A stretch of DNA of 64,000 nt from Tellurirhabdus bombi (GTDB lineage: Bacteria > Bacteroidota > Bacteroidia > Cytophagales > Spirosomataceae): assembly GCF_021484805.1 (NCBI RefSeq), contig NZ_CP090557.1, positions 3,794,001 through 3,858,000 on the forward strand, read 5' to 3'. Position 1 is the stretch's first letter. The number at the start of each line of letters is the position of its first letter. Below are positions 8,012 to 16,628 of this stretch, piece by piece. The translations under genes and the position numbers were made by a program. Under the pieces are notes generated by a model that had not been told where the DNA came from, did not search any database, and saw only the letters and a list, made by a program, of their open reading frames with translations.

Positions 8012-8929
8012 TTAGAAAAAAAGCTGTTCTGCCAGACGGTATGTGTTGCAATGCGCTTCCACAATGTCGGCAATGCGGGTAGAATACCCCCCGCCCATCG
8101 ATACCGCAATGGGTAGCCCATGTTGTTTCGCTTGCTCAAATACAAACTGATCACGCTGTTTACAACCTTCCATAGACACTTTCAACTTGCCTAGTTTATC
8201 GGTTTCCAAAATATCAACGCCGGAAATATAAAACAGAAAATCGGGCTTTTGCTCTTTCAACAGACGGGGCAGTGTTTCATACAAGGTTTCCAGGTAAACA
8301 GAATCAGTCGTACCAGTCGGTATTTCGACGTCTAAATCCGAGTGCTCTTTGTGCAGTGGGTAGTTGTCTTTCCCGTGCATACTAAATGTAAACACCCTCG
8401 GCTCGTCCTGAAAAATAACGGCGGTGCCATTGCCTTGGTGTACGTCCAGATCCACAATCATGATCTTCCGGACCAATTTATTTTCCAGCAGGTAATACGA
8501 CGCAACGGCTACATCATTCAGCAGGCAAAAACCTTCTCCCCGATCGGAATAAGCGTGATGGGTCCCGCCCGCCACATTCAGCGCAACCCCGTGCTGCATC
8601 GCCAGCAAGCTGCAATCGATGGTGCCCTGGGTGATGATCCACTCGCGCTGAACCAGCCCCTCCGACAGGGGAAAGCCCACTTTTCGCATCATTCGAGGCG
8701 AGGCAGTCAAGGTTTTAAGCTGATGCACATAGTCGGCGGTATGTACCCCTAAAACCCAACGATCCTCTACCGGCGCAGGGCTGAAAAAGTTGGCGGGCGT
8801 GCAGGTTCCTTCGTAGAGCAACTGCTCGGGAATCAGCTCGTATTTGATCATGGGAAACCGATGGGGCTCTCCGTTAGGGCCATCGGGTAAAGGATGCTTG
8901 TAAATGGGGTCAAAGGCAATTTTAAGCAT
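8012..8929 (-). CDS. histone deacetylase-fold amidohydrolase
   Basis: The ATG at 8929 gives 305 residues; a TTG six bases earlier is less likely. The zinc-enzyme motifs of the HDAC/acetoin-utilisation family are intact: GGTHHAYSDRGEGFC (H124, H125), VDLDVHQGNGT (D160, D162, H164), SGVDILETD and SMGGGYS. Bacterial members deacetylate acetylpolyamines, acetylated proteins or small amides. The protein is cytoplasmic and its substrate is undetermined. It is divergent from the SDR gene at 9037. Confidence 0.88.
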   Translation of the reverse strand: MLKIAFDPIYKHPLPDGPNGEPHRFPMIKYELIPEQLLYEGTCTPANFFSPAPVEDRWVLGVHTADYVHQLKTLTASPRMMRKVGFPLSEGLVQREWIITQGTIDCSLLAMQHGVALNVAGGTHHAYSDRGEGFCLLNDVAVASYYLLENKLVRKIMIVDLDVHQGNGTAVIFQDEPRVFTFSMHGKDNYPLHKEHSDLDVEIPTGTTDSVYLETLYETLPRLLKEQKPDFLFYISGVDILETDKLGKLKVSMEGCKQRDQFVFEQAKQHGLPIAVSMGGGYSTRIADIVEAHCNTYRLAEQLFF

Positions 8930-9036
8930 GCACAATAAAAAGGATTTTCGATCCTAGTGCTTGAGTGGATGAACTAAAAACCTAACAAAACATTCGCGTC
9001 GATGTTCCATCTTTTTCAGCTTCTACGCACACAATT

Positions 9037-9786
9037 ATGCAAACTGTAATCATTACCGGTGGCGCTCAGGGGATTGGGCGCGTAACAACCAATTATCTGC
9101 TCACGCACGGCTACCAGGTTTCCGTTTGGGATTCGGATTCGGCAGCCCTCGACGAAATGCGCACGTTTCTGACAACCAATACCGACCAGGTTGCCCTTAT
9201 CGAATGCGATATTGCCGACGAAAATTCGGTTCAAAATGCCCTGAAATTAACGCTGAAGCAATTTGGCCAGGTCAATCACCTGATCAACAATGCCGGAATT
9301 ATGGTTCGGAAACCCATTGACCAGTTTACGCTTGACGACTGGAACAAAAGCATCGGCATTAACCTGACGGGGGCTTTTCTGGGCGCTAAACTAACCGCTT
9401 CGGAACTCGCCAGAAATCGAGGCAGCATCATCAATATTTCTTCCACGCGGGCTTTTCAATCGGAGCCAGACACGTTTGCCTATTCCGCTTCTAAAGGTGG
9501 CCTGCTTGCCTTGACGCACGCCCTGGCCGTTAGCCTGGGGCCGGACGTACGCGCCAACTGCATTAGCCCCGGCTGGATCGACGTTTCAGCCCAGAAAGCA
9601 GGCAATCCTGAACCAGAAAAATTACGCCCAAAAGATCACCAGCAACACCCTGCCGGGCGCGTTGGACAGGCCGACGATATTGCCCGCATGATCCTTTTCC
9701 TGCTCGCTGACGAAAACTCGTTTATAACCGGCCAGAATTTCGTCGTTGATGGTGGAATGACGCGAAAAATGATTTACGAAGAGTAA
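9037..9786 (+). CDS. SDR-family oxidoreductase
   Basis: A 249-residue classical short-chain dehydrogenase with cofactor motif TGGAQGIG (7-14), NNAG (84-87), catalytic Ser135/136, YSASK (Tyr149, Lys153) and the C-terminal signature FITGQNFVVDGGM. D32/D34 after strand 2 favour NAD(H) over NADP(H). The substrate, probably a secondary alcohol or ketone, is not predictable. No metabolic partner flanks it. Confidence 0.9.
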   Translation: MQTVIITGGAQGIGRVTTNYLLTHGYQVSVWDSDSAALDEMRTFLTTNTDQVALIECDIADENSVQNALKLTLKQFGQVNHLINNAGIMVRKPIDQFTLDDWNKSIGINLTGAFLGAKLTASELARNRGSIINISSTRAFQSEPDTFAYSASKGGLLALTHALAVSLGPDVRANCISPGWIDVSAQKAGNPEPEKLRPKDHQQHPAGRVGQADDIARMILFLLADENSFITGQNFVVDGGMTRKMIYEE

Positions 9787-9891
9787 CCACTTTATCAAAA
9801 TAGAAACTTAAATGAGAACAGCCGGATTTCGGGATATACTTTGCAACAGCCCCTGTCGTTAGGGAAATGTAACTTCTATGCCAATCTATCC

Positions 9892-10773
9892 ATGAAAAAT
9901 GCCCACCGTACTTTCGTTCTGACTTTGTTGGTAATTAGCTTCTTTGGTGCTTGCAAACGCACGCAGGTTGACCCCACCGGCATTCCCGATACGCCAGATT
10001 CGCTCCTTCCGAGTCGGGATGATGTCTTGGCGCTGGGCAATCCAACCAATGCCAGCACTGACCCCAGCAGTGAACGCAATTATTTGATGAAGAAAAGCAG
10101 CCTTGTTCTTTCTTACAACAAGAGTACAGGAACGCCAAACTGGGTAGCCTGGCATTTGTCGAAAGCCTGGAAAGGACATCATTTGCTGAACGGAACCCTG
10201 GCCGCCGATCCGGCCCTTCCCAGTGGCTGGCCGAGCGTTCTACCTACGGATTACACCAATAACGGTTTTGAGCGGCTGATGCTTTGTCCGCCTTCCGACC
10301 GCGATAGCCTGGCTGCTGACCTTGCACCAACCTATCTGATGACGAATGTTCTTCCGGCTGCGCCAGCCGTGGTGCGGGGTCCCTGGGCGGGTTTTGAAAA
10401 CTACTGCCGCAAATTACTCAATGACGGGTATGAGCTTTACATTTACGCAGGCGGCTCCGGCCAGGGGGGCACGGGCGACCAGGGAACGGCCCAATCAATT
10501 GCCAAAGGAAAAATTGCAGTGCCCCAGGCGTTATGGAAAGTAGTGCTTGTCCTTCCTGTTGGTACGCAGGATCTTAAACGAGTCAGCGCGGCAGCCCGTA
10601 CGATTGCAGTCTGGATTCCGAATAACAATGCATCAGGGAATACCTCCTGGACCAACTTTCGGACGTCCGTTGATCAAATTGAAAGCCGCACATCTACGGA
10701 TTTCTTTTCAGCTGTTCCCGTAGATATTCAGCGCATAATCGAGGCTTCGGCAGACGTTATTACTGTGAACTAA
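9892..10773 (+). CDS. NUC1-family lipoprotein with degenerate active site
   Basis: The ATG at 9892 gives 293 residues with a lipoprotein signal ending FFGAC (Cys21); a TTG at 9841 would put 17 residues before it. The fold of DNA/RNA non-specific endonucleases is evident from PNWVAWHLSKAW (82-93), DYTNNGF (120-126), MTNVLPAAP (150-158), GPWAGFENYCRKL (163-175) and WKVVLVLPVG. The invariant catalytic DRGH is replaced by ERLM (127-130), and the metal-ligand Asn in the NNQGPW block is Val161. Both general base and metal ligand are therefore lost. The frame is otherwise intact, which suggests a retained non-catalytic role at the cell surface. Confidence 0.82.
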   Translation: MKNAHRTFVLTLLVISFFGACKRTQVDPTGIPDTPDSLLPSRDDVLALGNPTNASTDPSSERNYLMKKSSLVLSYNKSTGTPNWVAWHLSKAWKGHHLLNGTLAADPALPSGWPSVLPTDYTNNGFERLMLCPPSDRDSLAADLAPTYLMTNVLPAAPAVVRGPWAGFENYCRKLLNDGYELYIYAGGSGQGGTGDQGTAQSIAKGKIAVPQALWKVVLVLPVGTQDLKRVSAAARTIAVWIPNNNASGNTSWTNFRTSVDQIESRTSTDFFSAVPVDIQRIIEASADVITVN

Positions 10774-10798
10774 GTTTTTGAGCAATAGTACTTACTTT

Positions 10799-11218
10799 TC
10801 AAACGGCTAACTCATTGGTAGAGCTTAGGCAGATCTCCGACGCTTTCACTTGCAATACAGGCTTTTCTACGAAGTAATCGGCCGCGCTGTAGGTCGTATT
10901 AGACAAGACAATCATAATCGCATCTTCCGAAAAAGAATCGACAAAATGCCAGTCTTCAGGCCGAAGAACCAGGCATTGCTGCGGAGAATGAAGTGAATAT
11001 TCTATTTCCTGAAATCCGTTGGCAATGCCAATCCGGCAACTCCCCCGTAGACAAACAACGGCGTGAAAGGTCTCGTAATGCCCATGCCCTGCGCGCTGGA
11101 TGTCACCAGCGCCATAGATGTAGAAAACCCGTTGTATACTTCCAGGTACCCAGGGCTCCAAAAAAGTAAGGTCACCCACCTCCCAAAAATCAGGAGCAAG
11201 TTGTAGCAATACAGCCAT
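10799..11218 (-). CDS. sugar 3,4-ketoisomerase-like cupin (FdtA/WxcM C-terminal family)
   Basis: A 139-residue cupin with GHGHYETFHAVVCLRGSC (about 43-60), VLRPEDWHFVDSF and the late WxcM-like pattern. FdtA-type enzymes isomerise dTDP-4-keto-6-deoxyglucose to the 3-keto sugar for O-antigen and S-layer amino sugars. The usual HAHK motif appears as HGHY, so activity or substrate may differ. It has none of the usual neighbours (rmlAB, aminotransferase, acetyltransferase); the glycan cluster begins 17 kb away. Confidence 0.75.
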   Translation of the reverse strand: MAVLLQLAPDFWEVGDLTFLEPWVPGSIQRVFYIYGAGDIQRAGHGHYETFHAVVCLRGSCRIGIANGFQEIEYSLHSPQQCLVLRPEDWHFVDSFSEDAIMIVLSNTTYSAADYFVEKPVLQVKASEICLSSTNELAV

Positions 11219-11437
11219 AAGCAGATTTTCTTTGGGATACTAAGCTAGAAATTACAAAGAATAAACGCGAATAGGCAAATTACCTACTTCTATTTTATGT
11301 AATAATTTCTCCGTAAAGTTACTTTTCCCTGAAAACCAGAGTATAAAAACAAGATATAAATAACTATATCTGATCAAACATTGACAACTCCATTTACTTA
11401 TGTATTTTTACGGATACAACTTTACATGGCATTTTAG

Positions 11438-11800
11438 ATGCAACCTAGTAAGCAACTCATTAATGAAACAAAGGACATGTTGATTACTCCCGCAGAGCTT
11501 GCCTGGCGTAATGCCGTTGCTAAGCTCCAGGAGTACTACATTCTGCTTACTGATGAATTAGAATTGCTCGACCAGCATTATTCCGATTTCCGCCGGGAGG
11601 ATACAAGTAAAATTAACAACCTGACTCGCCTCCAGCAACTACTGGTTTCTACGCTTAACCAACTTCGGGACGAGGCTTCCAATGGATCCCAGGGCCTCAA
11701 AGATTCTCAGGGACGGATGGATCAAATTGAACTTCACACAACCGTCATGGAACAACTGGCCGAACGGGTCAAACTCGCGCTTGATAAATCAAAGCAGTAG
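11438..11800 (+). CDS. small coiled-coil protein of unknown function
   Basis: 120 residues, almost all predicted helical, with heptad-like Leu spacing (LQEYYILLTDELELLDQH, LQQLLVSTLNQL) and a basic end. No signal peptide and no known motif. It follows an AT-rich leader and has no near neighbour on its strand, so it is probably transcribed alone. The compositional pattern is like its neighbours, and it is likely a real gene. Confidence 0.6.
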   Translation: MQPSKQLINETKDMLITPAELAWRNAVAKLQEYYILLTDELELLDQHYSDFRREDTSKINNLTRLQQLLVSTLNQLRDEASNGSQGLKDSQGRMDQIELHTTVMEQLAERVKLALDKSKQ

Positions 11801-12502
11801 TGCTTTATGAAATGCTTGTTCTTTATCTCCTTCTGATACTGCACCTAATCGGGTGGTTTCCCCCTAAAGACTCCTGTTTTCTCAGACAATTTTCGGCTTA
11901 TTAAAGCACGGGTCTATTTTAATGCGTTGCTGTGTTCATTTTTTTAGAGGAAGGCGGCAAAAATTGACTATTTTTTTTGAGCTTTTTGGATTAGAAACTT
12001 TTCGGCTATCACGCTAAAATTTAGTCAAAAGGTTATTAATCAGTAACTTTTAGAAACCATCTTCTTTAATCCGATTTTCTGCAATCTCCTTTTTCGCGAA
12101 TATTCTTATTAATTATTGCAATTACCCAACAATATCTTTAAATAATTTAATTATTCTTCAATTTTGGGCCATTTCTTGATGGGTTAGGCAAAAATCAACT
12201 ACTTATTTTTTTGTGAATTTATTATTCAAATTACTTAAGTATTAAAACCTAAGTATATCTTTTGATTATTGAATTTTTTTACGAAAAAGGCCAACAAATC
12301 AATCGATAAGCGAGTATTATAACAGACAACACAGCGAGCAATAACAGACATTTCCTTTTGATAATTATTTCTGCGTCTCCTTGTGTCGTTAATTAAATTT
12401 AACGTTACTTTACAGCGTAAACAACAACCAGAACAACGAACAACAGTAAAAATGCACTTGCTAATAAGATAGAACAAAACATAACCATTTATCCATGTAA
12501 GT
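11801..12502. other. 702-base AT-rich intergenic region upstream of sigma gene
   Basis: No convincing gene. Several poly-T runs occur, and a motif at 12184-12240 is shared with 53078-53140 (see separate entries). A small minus-strand frame at 12235-12477 has low-complexity, Cys/Arg-odd composition and is not credible. The long leader before the sigma gene may carry its promoter, but no clear TAnnTTTG was found close to 12503. Confidence 0.6.
12184..12240 (+). repeat. copy 1 of shared AT-rich intergenic motif
   Basis: TTAGGC (12184-12189), then the 17-mer AAATCAACTACTTATTT (12192-12208), then TTACTTAAGT (12231-12240). The same three blocks in the same order occur at 53078-53140. Confidence 0.7.
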
Positions 12503-13084
12503 ATGGCCTCCCAGCCTAATGATCGCCGTTCGACAGCCGGAAAAATGAGTGATGAGGATTTAGTACAAGGCGTACGGACCTCACATGATCCCGTCTTCTT
12601 TGAAACTCTTTATAACCGGTACGTAAACAAAGTTTACAGGAAATGTTTATCCATGACGACCAACCCTGAACAGGCAGAAGACCTGACCCAGGACGTTTTC
12701 ATGAAAGTCCACCGCAATATTGATCGATTCAAAGGGAGATCTCGCTTTTCTACCTGGCTTTACGCGATTACCCACCACCACGTTGTCGACGAGCTTCAGA
12801 ATAGGCTTCCTTCCGTTCGTCTGGAACCACAAACCTGGGCAAACCTCCCCCATAATGAATCGCCGGATGTGATCTCTCCAGATGAGCAATGGCAACAGGT
12901 AAAAGAAATTCTGGAACAACTTCCCGACACCGACCGCGATATTCTGCTACTGCGCTACGAACAGGGATTAGGTATTGAAGAAATTAGCCAGATGTTAGGG
13001 CTAGGTATTAGTGCCGTAAAGATGCGGCTGAGCCGGAGCCGTACCAAACTGAAGAAATTAATCGATGAACTGGAGAATCCTTGA
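12503..13084 (+). CDS. ECF-type RNA polymerase sigma factor
   Basis: 193 residues with sigma-70 region 2 (LYNRYVNKVYRKCLSMT, AEDLTQDVFMKVHRNIDRFKG, FSTWLYAITHHHVVDEL; about 38-110) and region 4 helix-turn-helix (LPDTDRDILLLRYEQGLGIEEISQ..., SAVKMRLSRSRTKLKKL; about 138-188). The linker between the two is typical of ECF sigma factors. No anti-sigma factor or FecR gene sits beside it, so the triggering signal is unknown. It is preceded by a 700-base AT-rich region and followed by a minus-strand tRNA unit. Confidence 0.92.
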   Translation: MASQPNDRRSTAGKMSDEDLVQGVRTSHDPVFFETLYNRYVNKVYRKCLSMTTNPEQAEDLTQDVFMKVHRNIDRFKGRSRFSTWLYAITHHHVVDELQNRLPSVRLEPQTWANLPHNESPDVISPDEQWQQVKEILEQLPDTDRDILLLRYEQGLGIEEISQMLGLGISAVKMRLSRSRTKLKKLIDELENP

Positions 13085-13163
13085 GGTTCTTCAGTTCTTT
13101 CCCACTACTCTTCTTTGAAGCATGCCCACTCGATTCTTCAATCGAATCGTAACTTTCATGCAT

Positions 13164-13191
13164 AAAAAAATCCCCAGTGGGCTACTGGGGA
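13164..13191 (-). terminator. rho-independent terminator of tRNA-Glu unit
   Basis: On the minus strand an 8-bp stem (TCCCCAGT/ACTGGGGA, 13171-13191) with a 5-base loop is followed by a run of seven T residues (13164-13170). It lies directly after the second tRNA-Glu. Confidence 0.88.
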
Positions 13192-13195
13192 TGCT

Positions 13196-13270
13196 TGGTG
13201 ACCGATAGGGGAATCGAACCCCTGTTTGAACCGTGAAAGGGTCCCGTCCTAACCGCTAGACGAATCGGCC
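13196..13270 (-). tRNA. tRNA-Glu (anticodon TTC), promoter-distal copy
   Basis: 75 bases including the encoded CCA (13196-13198). The acceptor stem GGCCGAT pairs with ATCGGTC (one G-U) and the discriminator base is A. The anticodon loop is CTTTCAC with TTC at its centre. The T-loop is GGTTCGATTCC. It appears identical to the copy at 13331-13405. Confidence 0.95.
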
Positions 13271-13330
13271 TTACTGGATGACTTTACTATTCAGCAGTAC
13301 CAGAAATACTTCTATTTCCAAATGACTGCC

Positions 13331-13405
13331 TGGTGACCGATAGGGGAATCGAACCCCTGTTTGAACCGTGAAAGGGTCCCGTCCTAACCGCTAGACGAAT
13401 CGGCC
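13331..13405 (-). tRNA. tRNA-Glu (anticodon TTC), promoter-proximal copy
   Basis: Same 75-base sequence and cloverleaf as the copy at 13196-13270, separated from it by a 60-base spacer. Both read from the promoter near 13456-13485 and end at the terminator at 13164-13191. Confidence 0.95.
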
Positions 13406-13455
13406 TTCTCTATTCTCTTTCTTCTTGCGGGCAACCGCTTTCTGAAATCGTGGTG

Positions 13456-13485
13456 CAAAGGTACGTGGAAATTTGTGTAATGCAA
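13456..13485 (-). promoter_or_regulatory. canonical Bacteroidota promoter for the tRNA-Glu pair
   Basis: On the minus strand, TTG (13485-13483), exactly 19 bases, then TACCTTTG (13463-13456). This fits the Bacteroidota primary-sigma consensus TTTG-N19-TAnnTTTG. Transcription would start near 13450 and read both tRNAs. Confidence 0.85.
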
Positions 13486-13545
13486 GCGGAAAACACAAAA
13501 AATGAATTTCTATTCGTTTCAAAGCGGTATTTTCGGCTTAGCGCT

Positions 13546-13553
13546 TAATTTTG
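13546..13553 (+). promoter_or_regulatory. -7 element TAATTTTG before the M14 peptidase gene
   Basis: A match to TAnnTTTG, 35 bases before the ATG at 13589. It lies inside the longer reading frame from 13502 and so supports the downstream start. No good -33 TTG at the expected distance. Confidence 0.5.
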
Positions 13554-13588
13554 ATGCTTCATCGTCAATCACTTGCCAACTTTTCTTA

Positions 13589-16153
13589 ATGAAAAAATTT
13601 TTATTAGCACTGAGCTTGCTAGGTAGCGTATCCGGGTTTGCTCAGTCTACTTTACAACATCCCGATCAATTTTTAGGCTATACCGTTGGAAAGCGCTTTA
13701 CGCCCCAGCACCGAGTGATCTCCTACGCCGAACAAGTGGCCCGCCAGTTTCCAAACCGAGTAAAAATTCTTCCCTATGGAAAAACGCATGAAGGGCGTGA
13801 CCTCATGGTGGTTGTAGTTGCTTCGGAGCAGAACATGGCCCGTCTGGAAGAAATTCGAACCAATAATCTCAAACGCATTGGTCTGGCAAGTGGCCAGCCT
13901 ACAAACGGCAACCAGCCCCCAATTGCGTGGCTGAGCTACAATGTACACGGAAACGAAGCGGTTAGTACCGATGCCTTCATGCTGGTTTTGCATGGCCTCT
14001 TGAACGACTTGGGTACGGGCGAAATGCCGGCCGTCTCCAAAAAAATTCTCAATAACACGGTGGTTATTCTGGATCCCTGCCTGAATCCCGACGGTCATAA
14101 CCGGTACGTGAGCTGGTATAACCAGATGGTCGGCAGCCAGCCTGACCCTACCCCCTTCGCCCGGGAACACAGCGAGCCCTGGCCAGGTGGACGGTATACG
14201 CACTACATTTTTGACCCCAACCGCGACTGGGCCTGGCAAACACAGGAAATCACGCAGCAACGAATGGCACTCTATCAGCAGTGGATGCCTCATCTGCACG
14301 GTGATTTCCACGAGATGGGTCCAGAAAGCCCCTATTATTTTGCGCCTTCCGCCAAGCCGTATCACGAAGACATCTCTACCTGGCAGCGCGAATTTCAGCA
14401 GGTTATCGGGCAATATAACACCCGTTATTTCGACCGGAATGGCTGGCTTTACTTTACGCGGGAAAACTTCGATTTGTTTTACCCTAGCTATGGCGATACC
14501 TGGCCAACTTACAACGGAGCGATTGGCATGACCTTCGAACAGGGCGGCGGGGGCCGGGCCGGTCTGGCTTTCCAAAAACGAGATAACGATACGTTAACGC
14601 TTCGGGAGCGAATTGATCACCACGTCGCAGCCAGTTTTGCTACTCTGGAATCGGTATCCGACAAGGCCGATCAAGTAGTTAAGGAATATACCAATTACTT
14701 CGATAAGTCGCAGAAAACACCCACGGGTGACTTCAAAACCTACGTGATTAAAACCCAAAACGACAACGGTCGGGTTGACGCATTACGCAAACTGCTGGAC
14801 AATAATCAGATTCGCTATGGCATTGCCGGAAAGTCCGTAAAAACGCAGGGTTTTGCTTATTTATCCCAGAAGAACGAGTCCGTAACGGTTGATAATTATG
14901 ATTTGGTCATCAGTGCTTATCAGCCTAAATCGACCTTACTTAAAATCCTGTTTGAACCTAAATCGACCCTGGAAGATTCCGTTACGTACGACATCACCTC
15001 CTGGGCGATTCCCTACGCGTACGGCTTACGAGCCTACGGCCTAAAAGATCGCCTGACACCGCAGACCTACGCTGCCCGGCAGACTTCTACTGCTACTGCA
15101 ACCACCGCCCCCACCCAACCATACGCTTATCTGGTTCGCTGGAAAGCCGCGCAGGATGTCGCGTTTCTTGCTACGCTTCTGAAAAACAAAATTCGGGTGC
15201 GGGTAGCCGAACGCACCTTCAAGCAGGGTAATGAAACGTTTGAGGCCGGAACACTAATTGTCACCAAAGCGGGTAATGAGCGCCTAGGGAATCGATTTAA
15301 CCAGATTCTTCAGCAGGAAGCGACCCGACAGGGGGTTCAACTGATTCCGGCAGCCACGGGTTTCGTTAGCGAAGGCGCTGATTTTGGTTCTGGTAGTGTA
15401 TTTTCTCTAAAAGCTCCCCACGTTGCCGTATTGGTTGGCGAAGGCATTGTACCAACGGCAGCGGGCGAAGTTTGGCATTACTTTGATCAGGAGTTAAATT
15501 ATCCGATCACTTTGATGGATGCCAATGCGTTTTCTGTAGCGAATCTTAGCAAAGTAGATGTGCTGATTTTGCCGCAGGGGTATGGTTATGCCCGCATCCT
15601 CAACGACCGCAACCTGAACGACCTGAAAGACTGGATTCGCGGCGGCGGAAAACTCATCGCCATGGACCGTGCTACTAGTTTCTTTGCCGACAAACCTGAT
15701 TTCAGCCTAAAGAAAAAAGAAAGCAAAGACAAAGCGGGTGCCAAAGAAAAGGCCCAGAAAGAAGCCCAGATGGATTCTCTGAAAGTATACGGCTCCAGAG
15801 AGCGGGAGGCTATCTCAGACGAAACGCCGGGCAGTATTTACCGGATTGATCTCGACAAATCGCATCCGCTGGCTTTTGGTTATACCAATGGTTACTATTC
15901 GCTGGTACAGAGCTCGTATGACTATGACTTTTTGAAAGATGGCTGGAACGTTGGCTACTTGCGAGCAAACAATTATGTATCCGGTTTTGTAGGCAAAAAC
16001 GCGAAGGATAAACTTCGCAATACACCGATTCACGCCGTGCAGGAAATGGGCCGGGGCAGCATCGTTTATCTGATGGACGATCCACTGTTCCGGGGCTTCT
16101 GGTATAACGGAAAACTCTTATTTGGCAATGCGGTTTTCCTGGTTGGTAACTAA
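13589..16153 (+). CDS. secreted M14-family zinc carboxypeptidase
   Basis: The start at 13589 gives 854 residues with a signal peptide (MKKFLLALSLLGSVSGFAQ). An ATG at 13502 would place 29 extra residues before it and lies upstream of the likely promoter. The M14 zinc site is visible as VHGNEAV (H120, E123) and HGDFHEMG (237-244), with LNPDGHNRY between. The C-terminal half (about 600-854) has a glutamine-amidotransferase-like fold and a Lys/Glu-rich insertion around residues 706-730. This matches the large exported M14 peptidases of Bacteroidota, probably used for peptide or peptidoglycan breakdown. A terminator follows. Confidence 0.88.
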   Translation: MKKFLLALSLLGSVSGFAQSTLQHPDQFLGYTVGKRFTPQHRVISYAEQVARQFPNRVKILPYGKTHEGRDLMVVVVASEQNMARLEEIRTNNLKRIGLASGQPTNGNQPPIAWLSYNVHGNEAVSTDAFMLVLHGLLNDLGTGEMPAVSKKILNNTVVILDPCLNPDGHNRYVSWYNQMVGSQPDPTPFAREHSEPWPGGRYTHYIFDPNRDWAWQTQEITQQRMALYQQWMPHLHGDFHEMGPESPYYFAPSAKPYHEDISTWQREFQQVIGQYNTRYFDRNGWLYFTRENFDLFYPSYGDTWPTYNGAIGMTFEQGGGGRAGLAFQKRDNDTLTLRERIDHHVAASFATLESVSDKADQVVKEYTNYFDKSQKTPTGDFKTYVIKTQNDNGRVDALRKLLDNNQIRYGIAGKSVKTQGFAYLSQKNESVTVDNYDLVISAYQPKSTLLKILFEPKSTLEDSVTYDITSWAIPYAYGLRAYGLKDRLTPQTYAARQTSTATATTAPTQPYAYLVRWKAAQDVAFLATLLKNKIRVRVAERTFKQGNETFEAGTLIVTKAGNERLGNRFNQILQQEATRQGVQLIPAATGFVSEGADFGSGSVFSLKAPHVAVLVGEGIVPTAAGEVWHYFDQELNYPITLMDANAFSVANLSKVDVLILPQGYGYARILNDRNLNDLKDWIRGGGKLIAMDRATSFFADKPDFSLKKKESKDKAGAKEKAQKEAQMDSLKVYGSREREAISDETPGSIYRIDLDKSHPLAFGYTNGYYSLVQSSYDYDFLKDGWNVGYLRANNYVSGFVGKNAKDKLRNTPIHAVQEMGRGSIVYLMDDPLFRGFWYNGKLLFGNAVFLVGN

Positions 16154-16177
16154 GCGAACCAGGTTCTTTTGATAGTT

Positions 16178-16214
16178 GGAGAGTCAGTCTGATGGGGCTG
16201 GCTCTCTTTTTTTG
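16178..16214 (+). terminator. rho-independent terminator after M14 peptidase
   Basis: Stem GAGAGTCAG (16179-16187) pairs with CTGGCTCTC (16198-16206), with one G-U and a 10-base loop, followed by eight T residues. Confidence 0.88.
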
Positions 16215-16356
16215 CCCTTTTCTACTTCAACAGGCATTGACTAGAATGTCAGAACAATCCAAACAAGTAACTGTTATATGAACAACGGATCACAATAGCG
16301 ATGTATACCACCTATTCACGATCATTATCATTCATTTGTCCATCAAATAAAAACAC

Positions 16357-16551
16357 ATGAAAGCTCAACTAATGCGAACACTGCTCTATACCTGGGCATT
16401 TGTATTCCTCTTGTCCATGACAAGTTGCGAAGTAATCGGAGATATTTTTAAAGCAGGTGTTTGGGCGGGCGTACTTCTGGTTGTAGGAGGTATTGTACTG
16501 GTTATCTGGGTTATTTCCCGATTCTTCGGGGGAGGTGGCCGCCGTACCTAG
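16357..16551 (+). CDS. small membrane-anchored protein
   Basis: 64 residues. An N-terminal hydrophobic segment ends in MTSC (Cys24, lipobox-like), followed by a second hydrophobic helix (about 33-55, GVLLVVGGIVLVIWVIS) and a Gly/Arg tail (FFGGGGRRT). Short proteins of this design are frequent in Bacteroidota, but their function is not known to me. It stands alone between a terminator and a convergent gene. Confidence 0.7.
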   Translation: MKAQLMRTLLYTWAFVFLLSMTSCEVIGDIFKAGVWAGVLLVVGGIVLVIWVISRFFGGGGRRT

Positions 16552-16566
16552 CCTGTATATAAAGTC

Positions 16567-16608
16567 CGTACACCAGTAGCCAAGTCTATACTCAGTCGCT
16601 GGTGTACG
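16567..16608. terminator. hairpin between convergent genes
   Basis: CGTACACCAG (16567-16576) pairs perfectly with CTGGTGTACG (16599-16608) across a 22-base loop, between the small membrane protein (+) and the alcohol dehydrogenase (-). No U-tract. Confidence 0.55.
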
Positions 16609-16628
16609 AACTCATCGAATGCCGCTTA

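Noticed and set aside
12235-12477. 80-residue minus-strand frame upstream of the sigma gene
   Set aside because: AT-rich DNA, odd Cys/Arg composition, no family resemblance and no promoter or partner.
13196-13405. Two identical 75-base blocks looking like a direct repeat or attachment site
   Set aside because: They are complete tRNA-Glu genes with cloverleaf and encoded CCA; no integrase or element borders flank them.
13502-13588. N-terminal 29-residue extension of the M14 peptidase
   Set aside because: The signal peptide begins at the ATG at 13589 and a TAATTTTG element lies inside the extension, so transcription probably starts downstream of 13502.
13673-14575. 300-residue minus-strand frame inside the M14 peptidase gene
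   Set aside because: It is entirely antisense to a strongly supported gene with intact catalytic motifs, and its translation has no recognisable domain.
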